Both the position numbers and the translations under genes were made by a program. Positions 13,645 to 26,304 of a stretch of DNA of 64,000 bases are shown one piece after another. Each line of letters opens with the position of its first letter. Positions within the stretch are counted from its first letter, which is position 1. The DNA comes from Isoetes taiwanensis (taxonomy: Eukaryota; Streptophyta; Lycopodiopsida; Isoetales; Isoetaceae), in NCBI GenBank assembly GCA_021234155.1, contig JAJEKV010000052.1:1055933-1119932 (forward strand), written 5' to 3'. A model generated the notes under the pieces. The model saw nothing but the letters and a program-made list of their open reading frames with translations. It had not been told where the DNA came from and ran no database searches.

Positions 13645-13851
13645 TTACTCTTTTGTCTCTGTTAAAGTTGCTTCTTCTATTTTTCTGGACGCCCTATCTT
13701 CTTCTTTAGCCCTGATAGGCAAAAGACGAGTGTCAGTTTGTGCAAAAACAGGAGAAGCAATTTGTTGAGCAGGTTCCTGTTTATTTACTTCAAGAGTAGC
13801 CTCTTCCTCCTGCAGTTCCCTGGCCAACTTTTCCTGAATTTCTGCATCCAT
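13645..13851 (-). pseudogene. Unidentified Glu-rich exon-like relic
   Basis: An open minus-strand stretch reads MDAEIQEKLARELQEEEATL and continues charged and coiled-coil-like to a site ending with gtaagttat, a plausible splice donor at about 13648. No known domain is recognised. Its upstream neighbours on the same strand (13949-15300) are also protein-like and interrupted by stops, so it is treated as one exon of a decayed gene or transposon ORF. Confidence 0.35.
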
Positions 13852-13948
13852 TACTTCCGGAGACCTTATGGGTGGAGTCTTAAAGCCATTTCACTTTCTT
13901 CAGACATAGACTCTTCATCAGAGCCAGTCTCTTCGAAACTGCCGTTCT

Positions 13949-15300
13949 CTACTTCTGACTTACTAGATTCTTTCCCTCTGTCCTATCCCTTTTTTCTTTC
14001 TTACCAAGGTAGGTCAGTTCATGCTTCTCCACGTCATAGAACAACTTTAGGAACTTCTTTTGTTGCGTAGTGGCCACCCAGCTTTGGATCTTTCTTCCAT
14101 TTTTTAAAGCTTCACGGCTGCTCGTTGCAAAATAATCACAGATTAAGCCTCCCTTAAGTACAAAAGTATCCATCAAATAATATGCCAAGTTCCCCTAAAT
14201 CTGAACTTGTTGACTGCACCTCCCTTGCCAACCTGCATATATTGCAGTTTCTTTTCACAATCCTCCTCGAGCATGTTGGTCGTAAGTTCATCGGTCTAGT
14301 GGTAATTGTCCAATCTTTCCTTTTTTGTGAAATGGATATAGGTTCAGGAAGCTTTTGGAAGTCAACACTTGTGTACTTCATATACTGCATCTGCTACTTT
14401 ATTTATGATCACGTAAGTGATCATTGTTATGCCATGACTGACATAACTGTTCTTGGCAGGCGTCCCATCTACAAGCACTCCATGTCTTACACTCATATGG
14501 GCCTCAACCTGAGTAGTGGCCTGCCGGATCTTGGGATAGGATATACTATTGTTAGATCTGACAAGAACAGAATGATGATGTAGTCTTCAGTGGTCCGCTG
14601 GAGACAATTAGATAGCATTGAGATAAAGTAGTCTATCTCCTGCTGGTATGTTCGACAGTCCACTACAAACAATGAAGCTATCTTTGGAATAGTCTAGGTG
14701 GCAACTACCAGAGAACCCTGGCATGACTTCACCATGTACATTTCGGAGACTATCTCAGGAATATCCAAGTCTCTATTGACTCTGCACTTCAGCTCACACA
14801 GACTTTTGTGGGTAGATAGGTTGGCTTTTTCTTGTTTCTGGACTTTTATGCATGGATAAATCTAGGTGATCACTTTGAGTATCTGAGCAGGTCTACATGG
14901 TTATGCGCATCATATCTAAGATGCTTTGCTCAGAGAGGTTTATTATTCCAGACATTTCGAAGAGTTCCTTCGAGATGGCCTCCCTCATGACCCGGAGATC
15001 TTTCATGGACTTGCGGGCTTCGGAAAAAGATGGTACATCCTTTATTTTGGAAACCTTCTTCACAAAGACCTATCCATCCAAGACTGACTGAAGCATCTTG
15101 AGTATTTCTTCCTTCCTTAAGCCATGTGCCCTCCTGAGTTCTATGACATTAAAATTTCCAAGGGATCCCTTCTCAGCCTTGCCTAATTTTCCTACAAGCT
15201 CACATGCTACTCATTTGTTCCACACCTCATTCCATTTGTCTCGCACATGATCAGGACTGAATACAATGTGGTATGAACCAGACCTTAGACTTCTTCTTCT
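13949..15300 (-). pseudogene. Unidentified degenerate protein relic
   Basis: Reading the minus strand gives long protein-like blocks with few stops: HIVFSPDHVRDKWNEVWNK (about 15270-15210), ELVGKLGKAEKGSLGNFNVI (about 15200-15145), SFSEARKSMKDLRVMREAIS (about 15030-14970), SLCELKCRVNRDLDIPEIVS (about 14800-14740) and TYQQEIDYFISMLSNCLQRT (about 14665-14600). The interruptions are mainly TAG or TGA where CAG, TGG or CGA would be expected, plus frameshifts, which is the look of an old methylated repeat or pseudogene. The family is not recognised. With 12985-13851 it may form one relic of more than 2 kb on the minus strand. Confidence 0.4.
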
Positions 15301-15560
15301 TGGTGCTACCTTCTTTTTCCTCCTCTTCATGGACATCCTTTTTTTCTGTTGCTGGTCATCTTTATCATGTCTTCATACTTAGTGTCCTTCCCCTGCTTCC
15401 TTCTTGTTGGCACTGGACGACCAAGCTCAATCCATTGATTTTTAGCTTGCCTCAACTGCATGGGATAAGGCCTGACATAAGAGAATAAAATAACAAGTTA
15501 GAATACCTGAGTTGTGCATGTCGCGCTTAGCAAGAATGAAAGTAAACAAATTGTATTCCA

Positions 15561-15632
15561 CTACGGGCGAGGTAGTGGTCAAAGCATGCACAGGGTCTTG
15601 CTTGCATGCTTTGACTGCTACCTCGCGCGTAG
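15561..15632. repeat. Fold-back palindrome, family copy 1
   Basis: The left arm 15561-15590 (gaggtagtggtcaaagcatg inside) pairs with the right arm 15602-15632 (catgctttgactgctacctc inside), forming a stem of about 30 bp with an 11-base loop. It is followed by aaatacactaa, as is the copy at 16730-16821. Confidence 0.85.
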
Positions 15633-15690
15633 CGCAAATACACTAAAGCATTATGACAGGATTTAGACTAAAGCATTACGCATGTATTCG

Positions 15691-15741
15691 TGCTACGCCT
15701 GAGGTAGCAGTACGGAGTATACACAGAGTCTCGGGCTTAGC
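15691..15741. repeat. Fold-back family, single-arm copy
   Basis: gctacgcctgaggtagcagt followed by acacagagtctcgggcttagc matches one arm of the palindromes at 15561 and 16730. No opposing arm is present here. Confidence 0.7.
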
Positions 15742-15966
15742 ATACATGCAGGGTAGACATGCAATGCTTTTTTACGCATACATAATATATACAGTATATA
15801 TAGCATATATACATAGTATATATATAATTTCTCTTTAAATGGACATCATTTTACATTGTCTTTGTCTCTTTCCCCTTCTTGCTCTTCTCGGCCTTGCTCC
15901 TTGTCAATACTCCTTGTTTGCTCCTTGTCTGCTCCTTGTCTGTATGCTCCTTGTCAACTAGTTTCT

Positions 15967-16487
15967 TTACAAGTGCTGACTGTTCGAGAACATCCTCATC
16001 GGTCTGATCCGGACTCCCTGCAAGCATGTAATAGAAGAAATACGTGCACTTTGGTCGAAGTTGTTAGCAACTTTTGGGAGCATCGGTGGCGTCACAGTCC
16101 AACCAAGGAGCTTGCAAGGCAGCTGATCAACTTCATTCTCAACCGCCATACTTATTGGCACCCCCACTGGAGGACATTAATCCCTCTCATGCAATGATCA
16201 CACTTTCTGTTTTAGAACTTCTTGACACCCCTCCAGATTTGGAAGAAAGGCTAGAATAGTTGGACATGCTTTTCCATAGTTTTATGGCCCACTCTCTAGA
16301 TCACTTTAATACCCTGATCATTCATACTTGTGAAAAGAATAGGATCTATATATTCATTGACCTTTACAACTTCCATTACATGTCTTTTTTGGATGTTGGC
16401 TAGCTCCTCTTCCATTCCATTGACTTCAACATCCTGTGGTTGGTGTCTAAGTTCCCCAGCTGGGATACAATAGCTTGGGAAACACAT
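15967..16487 (-). pseudogene. Unidentified exon-like relics
   Basis: Two minus-strand blocks look protein-like. One is at 16487-16296 (GELRHQPQDVEVNGMEEELA). The other lies within 16167-15967 (LLGWTVTPPMLPKVANNFDQ). Both end at stops or frame changes and no family is recognised. They may belong to the same relic as 12985-15300. Confidence 0.3.
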
Positions 16488-16729
16488 AAGCTGTAGTTAC
16501 ATAACATACAACACGTAGTACACACGCATCATAGGTGAAAAGAGAATATATGTTTTCCATGTATTATCTGATGTCACTAGTTTCCATGTAATTCATAATT
16601 TCCGTGCATGTTCTATGTACTTTCTGATGTAGTAGTGATAAGTATGGCCTGGGAGTGGGTTATCATATAACTGATTAGGTTATCATATAACTAATTACAA
16701 ACTAATTAGATTACCACAAACTCTATTCA

Positions 16730-16821
16730 CGCTATGCGCAAGGTAGCAGTCAAAGTATGCACAAAGTCTCGCGCTTAGCCCGAGACTCTGTGCATACTTT
16801 GATTATATCTCGCGCGTAGCG
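16730..16821. repeat. Fold-back palindrome, family copy 2
   Basis: The left arm 16730-16771 and right arm 16781-16821 share gtcaaagtatgcaca and agtctcg in inverted order, giving a stem of about 41 bp around a 9-base loop. The sequence family is the same as at 15561 and 15691. Confidence 0.88.
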
Positions 16822-16835
16822 TAAATACACTAAGG

Positions 16836-16986
16836 GCGTTGACATAGCAATTATGGTGATGACAGATTTTTGTGGTGCTAGCGATATGGTAGATCTTTCA
16901 AGAATGTCTATCACATTTTCTTTTGTTTCAAATATTCTTGTTCTTGCAAGACTAGATTCATGCAACTTTCCATTCTCAATATTCAA
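16836..16986 (-). pseudogene. Unidentified exon-like relic
   Basis: The minus-strand block TRIFETKENVIDILERSTIS and flanking residues form a short protein-like frame that ends by running into the fold-back repeat at 16821. No family is recognised. Confidence 0.25.
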
Positions 16987-16989
16987 TAT

Positions 16990-18960
16990 ACGCTATCCGG
17001 GCAAAATTTAATATTTGTCCGGATCGAAAATGGGCACACTTTGTAGTTCGGGCTTTAGATTTTTGCCCAGCATCTAGGGCAACATCACCGGATTCAATAC
17101 TGCAAACCTTACGGGAATTTGCTGCTCCAAGTTCTCTGGTCCTTAACACAGCTTCGATTGTCTATGGTTCAGGACAACAAAATAGGATTTGTAGGATCTG
17201 TTGCTAGAAGGCTTACCGGATTTGATGTTTGAAGGCATTAGGAAACGAAAGAAAAAAAGGTTTCTGCTACTATTATGGTGCTTAGGTATTCAAACAGGTA
17301 GAAGGTCAGACATTCATCAAATTCATGAGTTGTCAGCTAAGGCATGTGCGCAGAGAAAAACTTGTCAAATTGGCCTAAATGATAAATCTAAAGAATGCGT
17401 GGAGCTTTGATGATCACAGTTACTGAAAATATCTCTGATATAGTAACAGAAAGTTTATTTTGATTGGTCTGGCAGGTAAGTTCATTGATTTATTGTTTGA
17501 TCACTTATGCAGCATATTGTTTGATCATCTAGAAAAACTGAAAATGATTGCATTAGATTGGTGAAAGGCACCAGAATCGACTAATCTATGTTCGTCTTAT
17601 CTAATATTTGGTCCTTCTTAGCGTATTCGATTATAAAGGGTTCTAGCTTTCGAATTTTCAAATAGTACAAGGTTGGGCGTTTTTTCTAGTAAATGTGTAT
17701 CTGACAACTTTGGACTTAATTACCACCTTTGTCATGCAGGAGGCGACTTCACCTTTCTCAGCCGAAGAATACTCAACGGTAGCAAAAGAATGCAACCTTT
17801 GAACTGCTCCTTCTAACCATTCCTATATGCAGCTAATATTTAATTATATTCCTTTCTTTGCAAAGAATTTTGATAGATACTTCTGCAAACCGTGTAAGCA
17901 AGTCGTGTCAAAATAATTTGTTGTCTGAAGATTCATTTACAATAATCAGGAATCTTGTATTTTACGTAGGTGTTCACTGTTTATCCACTATGTGCTTACC
18001 TCTTTTCAGCAAATTTACAGTTGTATGAAAGATTTCAAGGTTTTTCTAGGGGAAGCATATGATATGGACAAAGAAAATGCTACATATGGATGGCGTGCAT
18101 GATCCCAATAGATATATGTCTTGCAGACCTTCAATTTTCCCCACCTTTAAGTGAAAGGCTATGCAATTTGCGAACCTCAATTCGAGAGACCCTTTTCCCC
18201 TGACCCATCAACAACCTTGGAATCGCTAACAATCAATAAACTTCCATACAGACAATGACTCCAATATAGACAGTGCAACTCTCTACATGTTGAAGCAACA
18301 CAAACATCTATGGAGTTTTGATTGTCAATGGCCTGGGTAAGAAATCAGGAAGACTGCCAGATTTGATGTTAACAAAGGGTAAAAAGAACTTTGTTGCTGG
18401 TGATACACTTTAGGTAAGAGGTTTGTCCCTTTAACACATATTATCCTCTTCTTGCTTGTTGCTTTGCACATTGAAATAACAACTTATATAAAAGGATTGC
18501 AATCTTCTCGTCTGTTATTCTTAGCTCGTGGCAAATTGGTATTTTTGCAGATGGAAGGAGCAACAAAAATTGTCAAATACCTAAGAAGTGGAGCAGCCGC
18601 AATGAAAGCCACGTAGGTTACTGTTGTAGTGGTTAAGATGCTTCAAATACCTTGCAGTTATAGATGGTTTAGATAAATCAATGGATGAAATAAATAAATC
18701 ATCCAAGAACATGGTGTAGCTACAGGAGGTATAGAAATTTCAATGGTTATAGGTATGGTGATACCATTCAAATTTTTGCTATGATTTTTGCTGTTACTAT
18801 GATTGCAAATGTAGATCTACAAGTAAATTATTTTACTAGAATCTTTGTGCTGTTAATATTCTTCAATCAATTTTGTTGTTTAGTTTGTGTGCTCTATTAA
18901 AGTTTAGAGTCTTATTACAAGCTGGAATATTAGAGTTCAAATTCCTGTTTGGTATATAAA
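16990..18960. other. No gene recognised
   Basis: Short plus-strand frames at 17201-17410 and around 18050 look mildly protein-like but have no identifiable domain and are not linked by clear splice sites. The phrase ctgccagatttgatgtt near 18356 resembles taccggatttgatgttt near 17216, so part of the stretch may be an old duplication. Confidence 0.4.
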
Positions 18961-18999
18961 CATCACACAATATTTTATAGACAGCAAATATAATGACCA

Positions 19000-19260
19000 A
19001 TATTCTAACTATTGCATTGACTAATAAAATATCGAATTATCTGACTAATAAGATGAGTTGTCTAACTAATAAGCTGACTAAGCCTTTGACTATTAGTCTG
19101 ACTAATTAATTATCTGATTAATAAATTGACTAATCATCTGACTATTTAATTGAGTAATTTGCTGGTATTTATCTGGCTATGTCTGACTAATTATTTGACG
19201 ATTATTCTAATGTTAAACCGTCAGATAAAACTCATCAATATATCGTCAGGAATAAGGGCT
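19000..19260. repeat. Degenerate 'ctgactaataa' repeat
   Basis: The words tgactaataa, ctgactaatt and ctgattaataa recur about every 15-25 bases. The tract is low-complexity and AT-rich, with no coding potential. Confidence 0.7.
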
Positions 19261-19559
19261 TGGGCAGTTGCCTATTTTATGAAGGCTCTCTGATGATTAT
19301 TCTGACGTTTACTCATCATTCTCTTGTAGTGGTGCAGAGACTTTTTCATAAATCCTATACACAACATTCTATAACTCATCTAGAACACCTATTCGTGACA
19401 ATCCTCTCCGTAAATTTTCTATAGGGATTGTGAAGCTTTTGCGAAATTCATAAAACAAAGCAGAGGTCATGTTGTTTATTGCGGGGGTAAAGAGATTGTA
19501 AGGGGTCTATGATGATCGTACGAGTATTATACTCGTATATACAAAGGTGGGCATCACAT

Positions 19560-19645
19560 AGATGCAAAAACTAGTAGCACAGGGCATAGCTTGAACTTGC
19601 GATCTTCTAATTGCGAGTGCCAAGTCAGTTACCAACATTTCTTAA
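19560..19645 (-). repeat. Possible tRNA-derived SINE head
   Basis: The minus strand reads ggtaactgacttggcactcg, then attagaagatcgcaagttcaagc. This resembles an A-box-like segment followed about 30 bases later by a GTTCAAGC B-box-like core. The fold is not a clean tRNA and no duplicated flank is visible, so this is only a candidate SINE or tRNA relic. Confidence 0.3.
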
Positions 19646-19659
19646 TACATCCTCTCCAT

Positions 19660-21205
19660 ACAAGAAGATATTGCCAGAAGTTTCCAGAACCTACATGCAT
19701 GTGTGATACTTGGTAGTATCTCGTCCTCTGGAGTGGCACGATCCTGACCGTAGGTCTAGATATGTATAGAGACATCAAAGTCTTGTCGAACCATTCTCGT
19801 TTAACGCGGTCTTGAGCCTTCTAGCTCAAGCCCTTGTATTATGGTCTGGTCTATCAAGTATATTCATTATTCCAATGTATTATTTGCGTATTTCTCGTAT
19901 ATTTGTTGCATATTTTCTCTTCTTTTCGAGTAGATTCATGATAGATTGAACTGGAATCCCTTTACTAGTTCTAACCTAAAACAGCTTGTTCGAGTATGTC
20001 AGTAGTTGCAGTTGGAAAATAAAGAGCTAAAAGAATGGATAGCTTCTCATAAGCTATCAGAGCCTAAGATTATCTTGTTGCCCAAGATTCGGCTCGTCTC
20101 GAGCACAACATGTCTCTAGCCTTTCATAGGCTTCTTTAGCTTTATAGCATTACTAGTATAAAAGGTCACCTCAAACATCTTTTTGTGGAGGTGCTCTAAA
20201 AATCTACACCTAGTTCTAGCCGTTCAACCAAGATGCTGATAACCTCGTCTTCCCTAGCACACATCCATAACAAAGATAGATTCCTAAGTATATCACTTAG
20301 TAATAAAGATTCTCTTTTTTTTTACTAGAACTGGCATTATTTTGGACCAATAATTTATATCAATATCATGTACCTTAATAATTTGTATGTGTATACCATC
20401 AATAACTTTGGTAGCTATCTATCCACCAAATGTTTTTCTATTTTTAATTTTGTGGTTGTCAACAATTTTGGAGGATACTTGAGCTTAAGAAGTAGGAGAA
20501 ATTACTTCAGCTTGAGCAAGTTAGCTCAGGTCAAAATTCTATAAATTGTGTTATTCTCTCCGATTAATTAAATCATGCTTATAAGGCAAATGCTTCCACG
20601 TTAATTTTCTTAGATTCTTTCTCTTCTTCCTATAGATCAATCTCCATTTCTATATCATTCTCATCATCGTCGCACATAGTCGACCTCCCTTGGCTTAATA
20701 ACTTCAATGTTTCCATTGTATCCTCGCTTTGACCGAGCAAGATGCAATAAGAGACAAATGCAAACATCAAAGCGATATAAGTTACCTTCTTAGTTACAAG
20801 CAGGCAATTTGGAGGAGTGCGTTGCACCACATTCTTGAAGAACATCTTCGATCCTTGCAATGGGCAGCCGCTTCCTCTAAAGTTGGTTTTGGAATCCAAA
20901 CGTCAAGAACACCAGCAAAGCACTTCGCTTAGCAAAACTGCTGCAGTTGAACCCTAAAGCAACAGCGTGATAGCATACGAGCTCGCCACGGAGAAAGGAT
21001 AAATGACAGTCAGCGCAACTTCCTCATTGGCACGTAGGGCAGATGCATACCATTCCAAAAAATCTGCATGACAATCCATGGCGATGTAGACACAATTTGC
21101 AAAAAGATGCACAGGAAGTACAATGTGCTATAAGTGCAGAATAGAAAGTAGCCATTCTGCATTGGGAAAGAATACAATAGAGGCATTATGGAGTTGTTTG
21201 TATAC
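19660..21205. other. No gene recognised
   Basis: Short frames only. The longest, minus-strand 20630-20899, has no recognised domain. Confidence 0.45.
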
Positions 21206-21232
21206 TTCAGGGTTAGGGTTAGGATTAGGGGT
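21206..21232. repeat. Short TTAGGG-like interstitial repeat
   Basis: agggttagggttaggattagg contains about four TTAGGG-like units. It is far too short to be a telomere. Confidence 0.7.
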
Positions 21233-21321
21233 CGGATCACACGACACAAAAACTAGCATGTGCACGAAAAAAGCACAATGCTAGTTGTCCATTGTGTGGT
21301 TCCACCATAGAAAGATCTACT

Positions 21322-21591
<270 letters not shown>

Positions 21592-21652
<61 letters not shown>
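21592..21652. repeat. (GA)n tract 2
   Basis: About 60 bases of GA, abutting the 3' end of LINE A. Confidence 0.99.
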
Positions 21653-21655
<3 letters not shown>

Positions 21656-21729
21656 TGAAGTGAAGTGATTTGTATTATTTCGTCTTTGCCAGACCATCAG
21701 GTCTATAAGACAGATTACAACCATGATAC

Positions 21730-24699
21730 TTAACCATTATCAAAGATCATATCATCTGGTAAGCACTCATCATCAAGTTGCTCACCATCGCTCTCTTCCT
21801 CCTCCTCTTCGCTTGTCTCGTCGATAACATTCTTAATTGCCAACATATCAATTAGAAAGCTACCAACCACTGTAGCTGGCATGTCAAAAAATTGTTGTAA
21901 TGTGAGTAGGTTAAAACCAAACCTATCTCGCAAAGCCTGGTATGCAGGACAATGTATGATTGCGTGCTCTTCGTCTTCTACAACATCTGACCCACATGCC
22001 CGGCATGTTCGATGCTCTCTTTGGATATTGTACCAACGACCGACTTCCGCATGCAAATGGTGTGCACTTAGTCTCATCCTGCATATAGCATGTCTTTTTG
22101 CTAAGGAAAGGTTCTCCCCCAAGTACCTTCTTGTTTGCAGTGTCGAATTCATCTTCTCCCTGTACTGCTGCATTTTAACCCCAGGTGCATGCCAAATTCT
22201 TGCCCTGACCGTTTCTCTCACCCAGTCCCAAATCCGGCTCTTATTATGTGCTAGGTCCTCAATTTGAATGCCCCATCTTCTTAACCAGATTATGCCATCC
22301 GCGTACCAACCCTTGTCTATTGACGCTTTTTGAGCTAAACTCGGATAACTTCCTTTCTCCAGCCCTCCCAACCTGCTTAAATATGTTAGAAAGTGACACA
22401 GTGCTTCGCATTCTAATTGCGTCATACCACATTCTGCCAACATCATGTCGTATGGTTTGCATCTTAACTCCCAGCTCAGTGTGTAGGAATTTTTTCTGTA
22501 CCCTCTCTATTTTCTGCCAGAGTTCCAAAGAGAGTCTGGGCCCCCAGACCTCGCATCCATAAAGCACTACCGTCTGTACCAACATTTTAAACAACATCCT
22601 TTTAAGATCAAAATTCCATATCTCTGTCTTTAGGCATTTCTTTTGCATGGCAAAGAGCGCCTTTAATCCTCCATTGACTCTCTACTCCACCGTTTGATTC
22701 CATCTAAAATGCTTATCAACTATCAGCCCCAAGTACTTGTAGGTGCTGCATATCTCGACCGATTCCCCTTTGTAGAAAAATGCATAGTTGTGATCCAAAT
22801 TGGTACCAAAGATCACAACCTTACTCTTCCCCAGATTGACTTTCATACCGGTTGCATCACAAAAGCTCGACAATGTGTCCATATGTCTCTGCATCCCTTC
22901 TTTGCTTCCTGATAGTAATACAATGTCATCAGCATATAGTAACAGGAGGATAGCATAGCCAGCAAGCTGCACCCCATCTTCCCCATGCATGGATATCCAC
23001 CTCTCCAGGTCATCTATAAAGATGCCGAATTATATAGCGTAGGTGATAGAGGGCACCCTTGCTTCACGCCCGAGTTGCTCTCCACTAGCACATCCTTTTG
23101 ATCAAAAGGGAAAGATAGTTTGACAAACACCTTCTCATACAACAACCTTACGGCATCGAAAGCTTTGGTAAAATCTACAAATCCTGCAAACAATGGCTTC
23201 TGGGTCCACTTCACTGTATCTATCATAGCTCGGAAAGTCATCAGGTGATCAGTGGTACATTTTTTTGGCCTAAATCCTGCTTGTCCCTTCGCCCGGACAT
23301 TGTGCAATTCTGCCCATGTGCTGATTTTGTTTTCAATAATATTGGCATATAGCTTTGCAAAAAGATCTCTCACCATGATCATGCGATAGTTATTTGGGTC
23401 GCGTTCATTCCCAGACTTATGAATCGGAACCACTCTGTTGATTTGCCATTCTGTTGGGAATCCTTCTTATGTTGCATCATTGAACATCTGTGTTACTTTG
23501 ACTGCCACCCCCTCCCCTGCCCATTTGAGCATTTCGGCCACCAACCCAAGTGTGTCTGCCGCTTTTCCATTAGCCAGCTTATTTAGGCCTTCACTTACAT
23601 CTTCAAGTGTGAATTGGAAATGAGTTTTTACTTCCTGTTGATTTACTGCAATATGGTATAGCCGTTTAACTTGTTGCACCAGGTCATCTAGCTGCAGGTG
23701 TTGAATGCTTTGCCTTCTTTCTTTCAGCTTTTTCCAGAACTTATTAGGATCAGTTATAAGATTGCTTATCAGCTCCCCCTGTTTGTGTTGTATAAATGCC
23801 CTTTTTTTACGCATGACTAGACTTTTGTATTCTTTAATAAGCTCCAATCTGCATGCCCCCCGCGCCACTTTATATTGTTCTCTTTTGAGTCTGCAATCTG
23901 CATCAAACCACCCATTACAGGGTAACCCTTTTTTCCCCCTACCAGAGCTAAAGCACAGCTTTGCTGCATCCAGCACCAAAGAGGTCAAAACCTTGCTTAT
24001 CCTTACTGTCCCTTGAGGCCACACAATGCTTTCCACCCGTAGCTCACAATACTCCTTATACCTTTCTGCCTTTTTATGATTAACATGAATGACCTCCTTG
24101 TTCAGTCTTGCCTGATGCTTAGTGTCCCCCACCACTGCAATATGAGCTACAAGCGGGACATGGTCTGACTCTTTCCTGACATCTGATAGCTGCAAGTATG
24201 TAACTTGCTCTGCAAAGCACTCAGAAGCAATAAAGTAGTCCACAATGCTTTTCCCCTTACAGCTGCACTTATCAGTGCCCAGAAATCTATTGACTCCATT
24301 ATAAATCACAAGGTTTAAGCCACTACACATACCTAGTAGATGATTCCCCATTGGTGTGGGCCATTTGTCCTTGTCTGATGAGGCTCGATTCCAGCCTGCC
24401 AGCTCCAGCTCATTGTCATCCATTTGGTCCATCCATACAGGATCTCCATTGTTGCTTGCCAGTGATGCTTGCTTTCCCGCAGTTCGGCCATTGAAGTGTC
24501 CCACCAGCACAACCTCCCCCAGTTCCATTAACTCCATACTATCAAGCTCCAACTGTTGGAAGGGATCTTCAAAATCCAAATTGTATTTCTGATATGTGTT
24601 TCTCTGCAATGGTGGGAAGTAGCATCCTGCAATAAAGATTTTCTTACCATCTCGCCCTGGCATCTCCACCCATTTCTTGCCCACTCTGTATGCTTCCAC
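21730..24699 (-). pseudogene. LINE A ORF2: partial endonuclease, reverse transcriptase, CCHC knuckle (broken)
   Basis: Blocks in order on the minus strand: second half of an exonuclease/endonuclease/phosphatase-fold nuclease with GEVVLVGHFNGRTAG, SIVDYFIASE and SDHVPLVAHI (24699-24130); the linker with GLPCNGWFDADCRLKR and NPNKFWKKLKERR-like residues; RT palm with PIHKSGNERDPNNYRM, GQAGFRPKKCTTDH, AGFVDFTKAFDAV, GVKQGCPLSPTLY and the catalytic LLLLYADDIVLLS (about 22935); then thumb block YKYLGLIVD. The C-terminus (22446-21730) has the knuckle CRACGSDVVEDEEHAIIHC and an acidic tail. Damage: about 30 residues are missing after KAFDAV, frameshifts lie near 23460 and 23020, and a stop follows FRWNQTVE. 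The nuclease lacks its first half, including the catalytic glutamate block present in LINE B. Confidence 0.93.
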
Positions 24700-24789
24700 A
24701 GGATAGACATACGGAACCTCTAAATTATTGAGCAGGTTTGTTACCTCATCTTTGGTGTTCTCCTCCTCTTTTTCTAGTAGCCCAGCAAT

Positions 24790-25758
24790 TCAAAGATTGA
24801 GTGCCCGCTTGGCTCTATCCTGCTGCTCAAGAACATCGTTCATTTTGTTGTTTAGATTCTCCACAACCTCCTTCCAGGACCCCGGATCAGATTCTTCTCC
24901 TTCCAGCACCTCTTCCGTATTTTTCAGGATTTCAATTTCACGCCGTAGATCTTGATTTTCTGCCTTGAGCTCTATTAGGGTACTTGCTATGCCATGATTT
25001 TCTGCCTTCAATTCTAAGAGCGTGCTGGAAATCTTTTGTACGGCACTTACCATTTCTGCATTTCTCTTCGCCGCTTCCTTTCTTGAGTGTTCCATGGAAT
25101 CCCACATTTTCATGATCAATGTGATTACATTGGCTTCTTCCATCACAACCCCCCATTGCTGCCTTAATAATTCTTTTGTTAGTGTGCCCCCAACAGGCTT
25201 GTTCAATGTCCATGGGTTCTGTAGTAGTACAATCCCATTCTGCATCAACATCGGATTCATCTGTCCTCCTGTTGTTGCGCCCATTGGCGCAGAGCCCATC
25301 ATCTGAGATGTGAACCCCCTTATCCCGGCCTTGTTCGGGTCCTGTAGCAGCAATGGGCTCTGCCACAGTCCCGATCCCTGTAGCAGCCCCCCAAGCGCCG
25401 GTGCAGCCCCCTCGACCCCATCTACAACATCTCGCATCTGTAAGCTGTCTCCAGAATCTGATTTCTCTGACTCCACCGCAATTTTTGCATTCTTTATGTC
25501 CCCACCTGCATTGGACGCTGATGCAGCACCCCCTGAACCATCAAACGACTCCACATTGATTTCAGATTTTTTAATGCTTTGTTTCTTGCCGTCTCCACCT
25601 GCTTTAGGCGCTGATGCAACACCCTTGGAACCACCATGTGATCTTGCAGCACCTTCGCGACTAGCCGACGACTCTGCAGCATCTTTGGAACCAGTAGATG
25701 ACCCTGCTCCCTCAGTTTTCTTCCCTTCTATTTTTTTTGCCCTAGTCTTGTGCGACAT
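24790..25758 (-). pseudogene. LINE A ORF1 protein (322 codons to an in-frame TGA)
   Basis: The frame starts with the ATG of MSHKTRAKKIEGKKTEG, which is only ten bases inside the (CT)n boundary; serine-leucine residues upstream are microsatellite translation. The N-terminus is low-complexity (Ser/Ala/Gly/Lys rich). The middle is Gln/Met rich, followed by a predicted coiled coil around KISSTLLELKAENHGIASTL and EIEILKNTEEVLEGEE. The frame stops at RALNL*; reading on gives IAGLLEKEEENTKDEVTNLL and AYRVGK, the RRM-like segment expected in L1-type ORF1. LINE B has RRALNLCIAGI at this place, so the TGA is a secondary loss. The likely role was RNA binding in the retrotransposition particle (family knowledge). 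Confidence 0.82.
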
Positions 25759-25765
25759 AGCCACG

Positions 25766-25917
<152 letters not shown>

Positions 25918-26304
25918 TGAAATGAAATGATTATTTATTATTTCTGTGAGACCATGAGGTCTAGAAGACATATCAACAAGTACAAAGCTCCAATCCAATA
26001 CCATTTTCCTCATCTCCCTCCTCCATATATATATCTAATAAATGTTTATAGCTTTTTATAGACATTTCTCTCATCTTCATGACATCAATCAAGTAATTAC
26101 ATACATTATCAATTGGTAACAAAAGAAACTATGTACTTGAAACCCCTTGTGGTATTTCAAATCTTAGCCTTAAATTACGTCTATTTGGACACCTCAATAT
26201 TAAATGCTCCTCATCTTATATTTCATCGCCCGCGATACCTTACATGTCGTCGCCTTACGGGAAGATGCCCCATCTTCCCACTTCTATGCCTAGATGGTGT
26301 GAGC

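Noticed and set aside
19560-19645. Functional tRNA gene
   Set aside because: Box-like motifs are present but no cloverleaf with proper acceptor and anticodon stems can be drawn; kept only as a SINE candidate.
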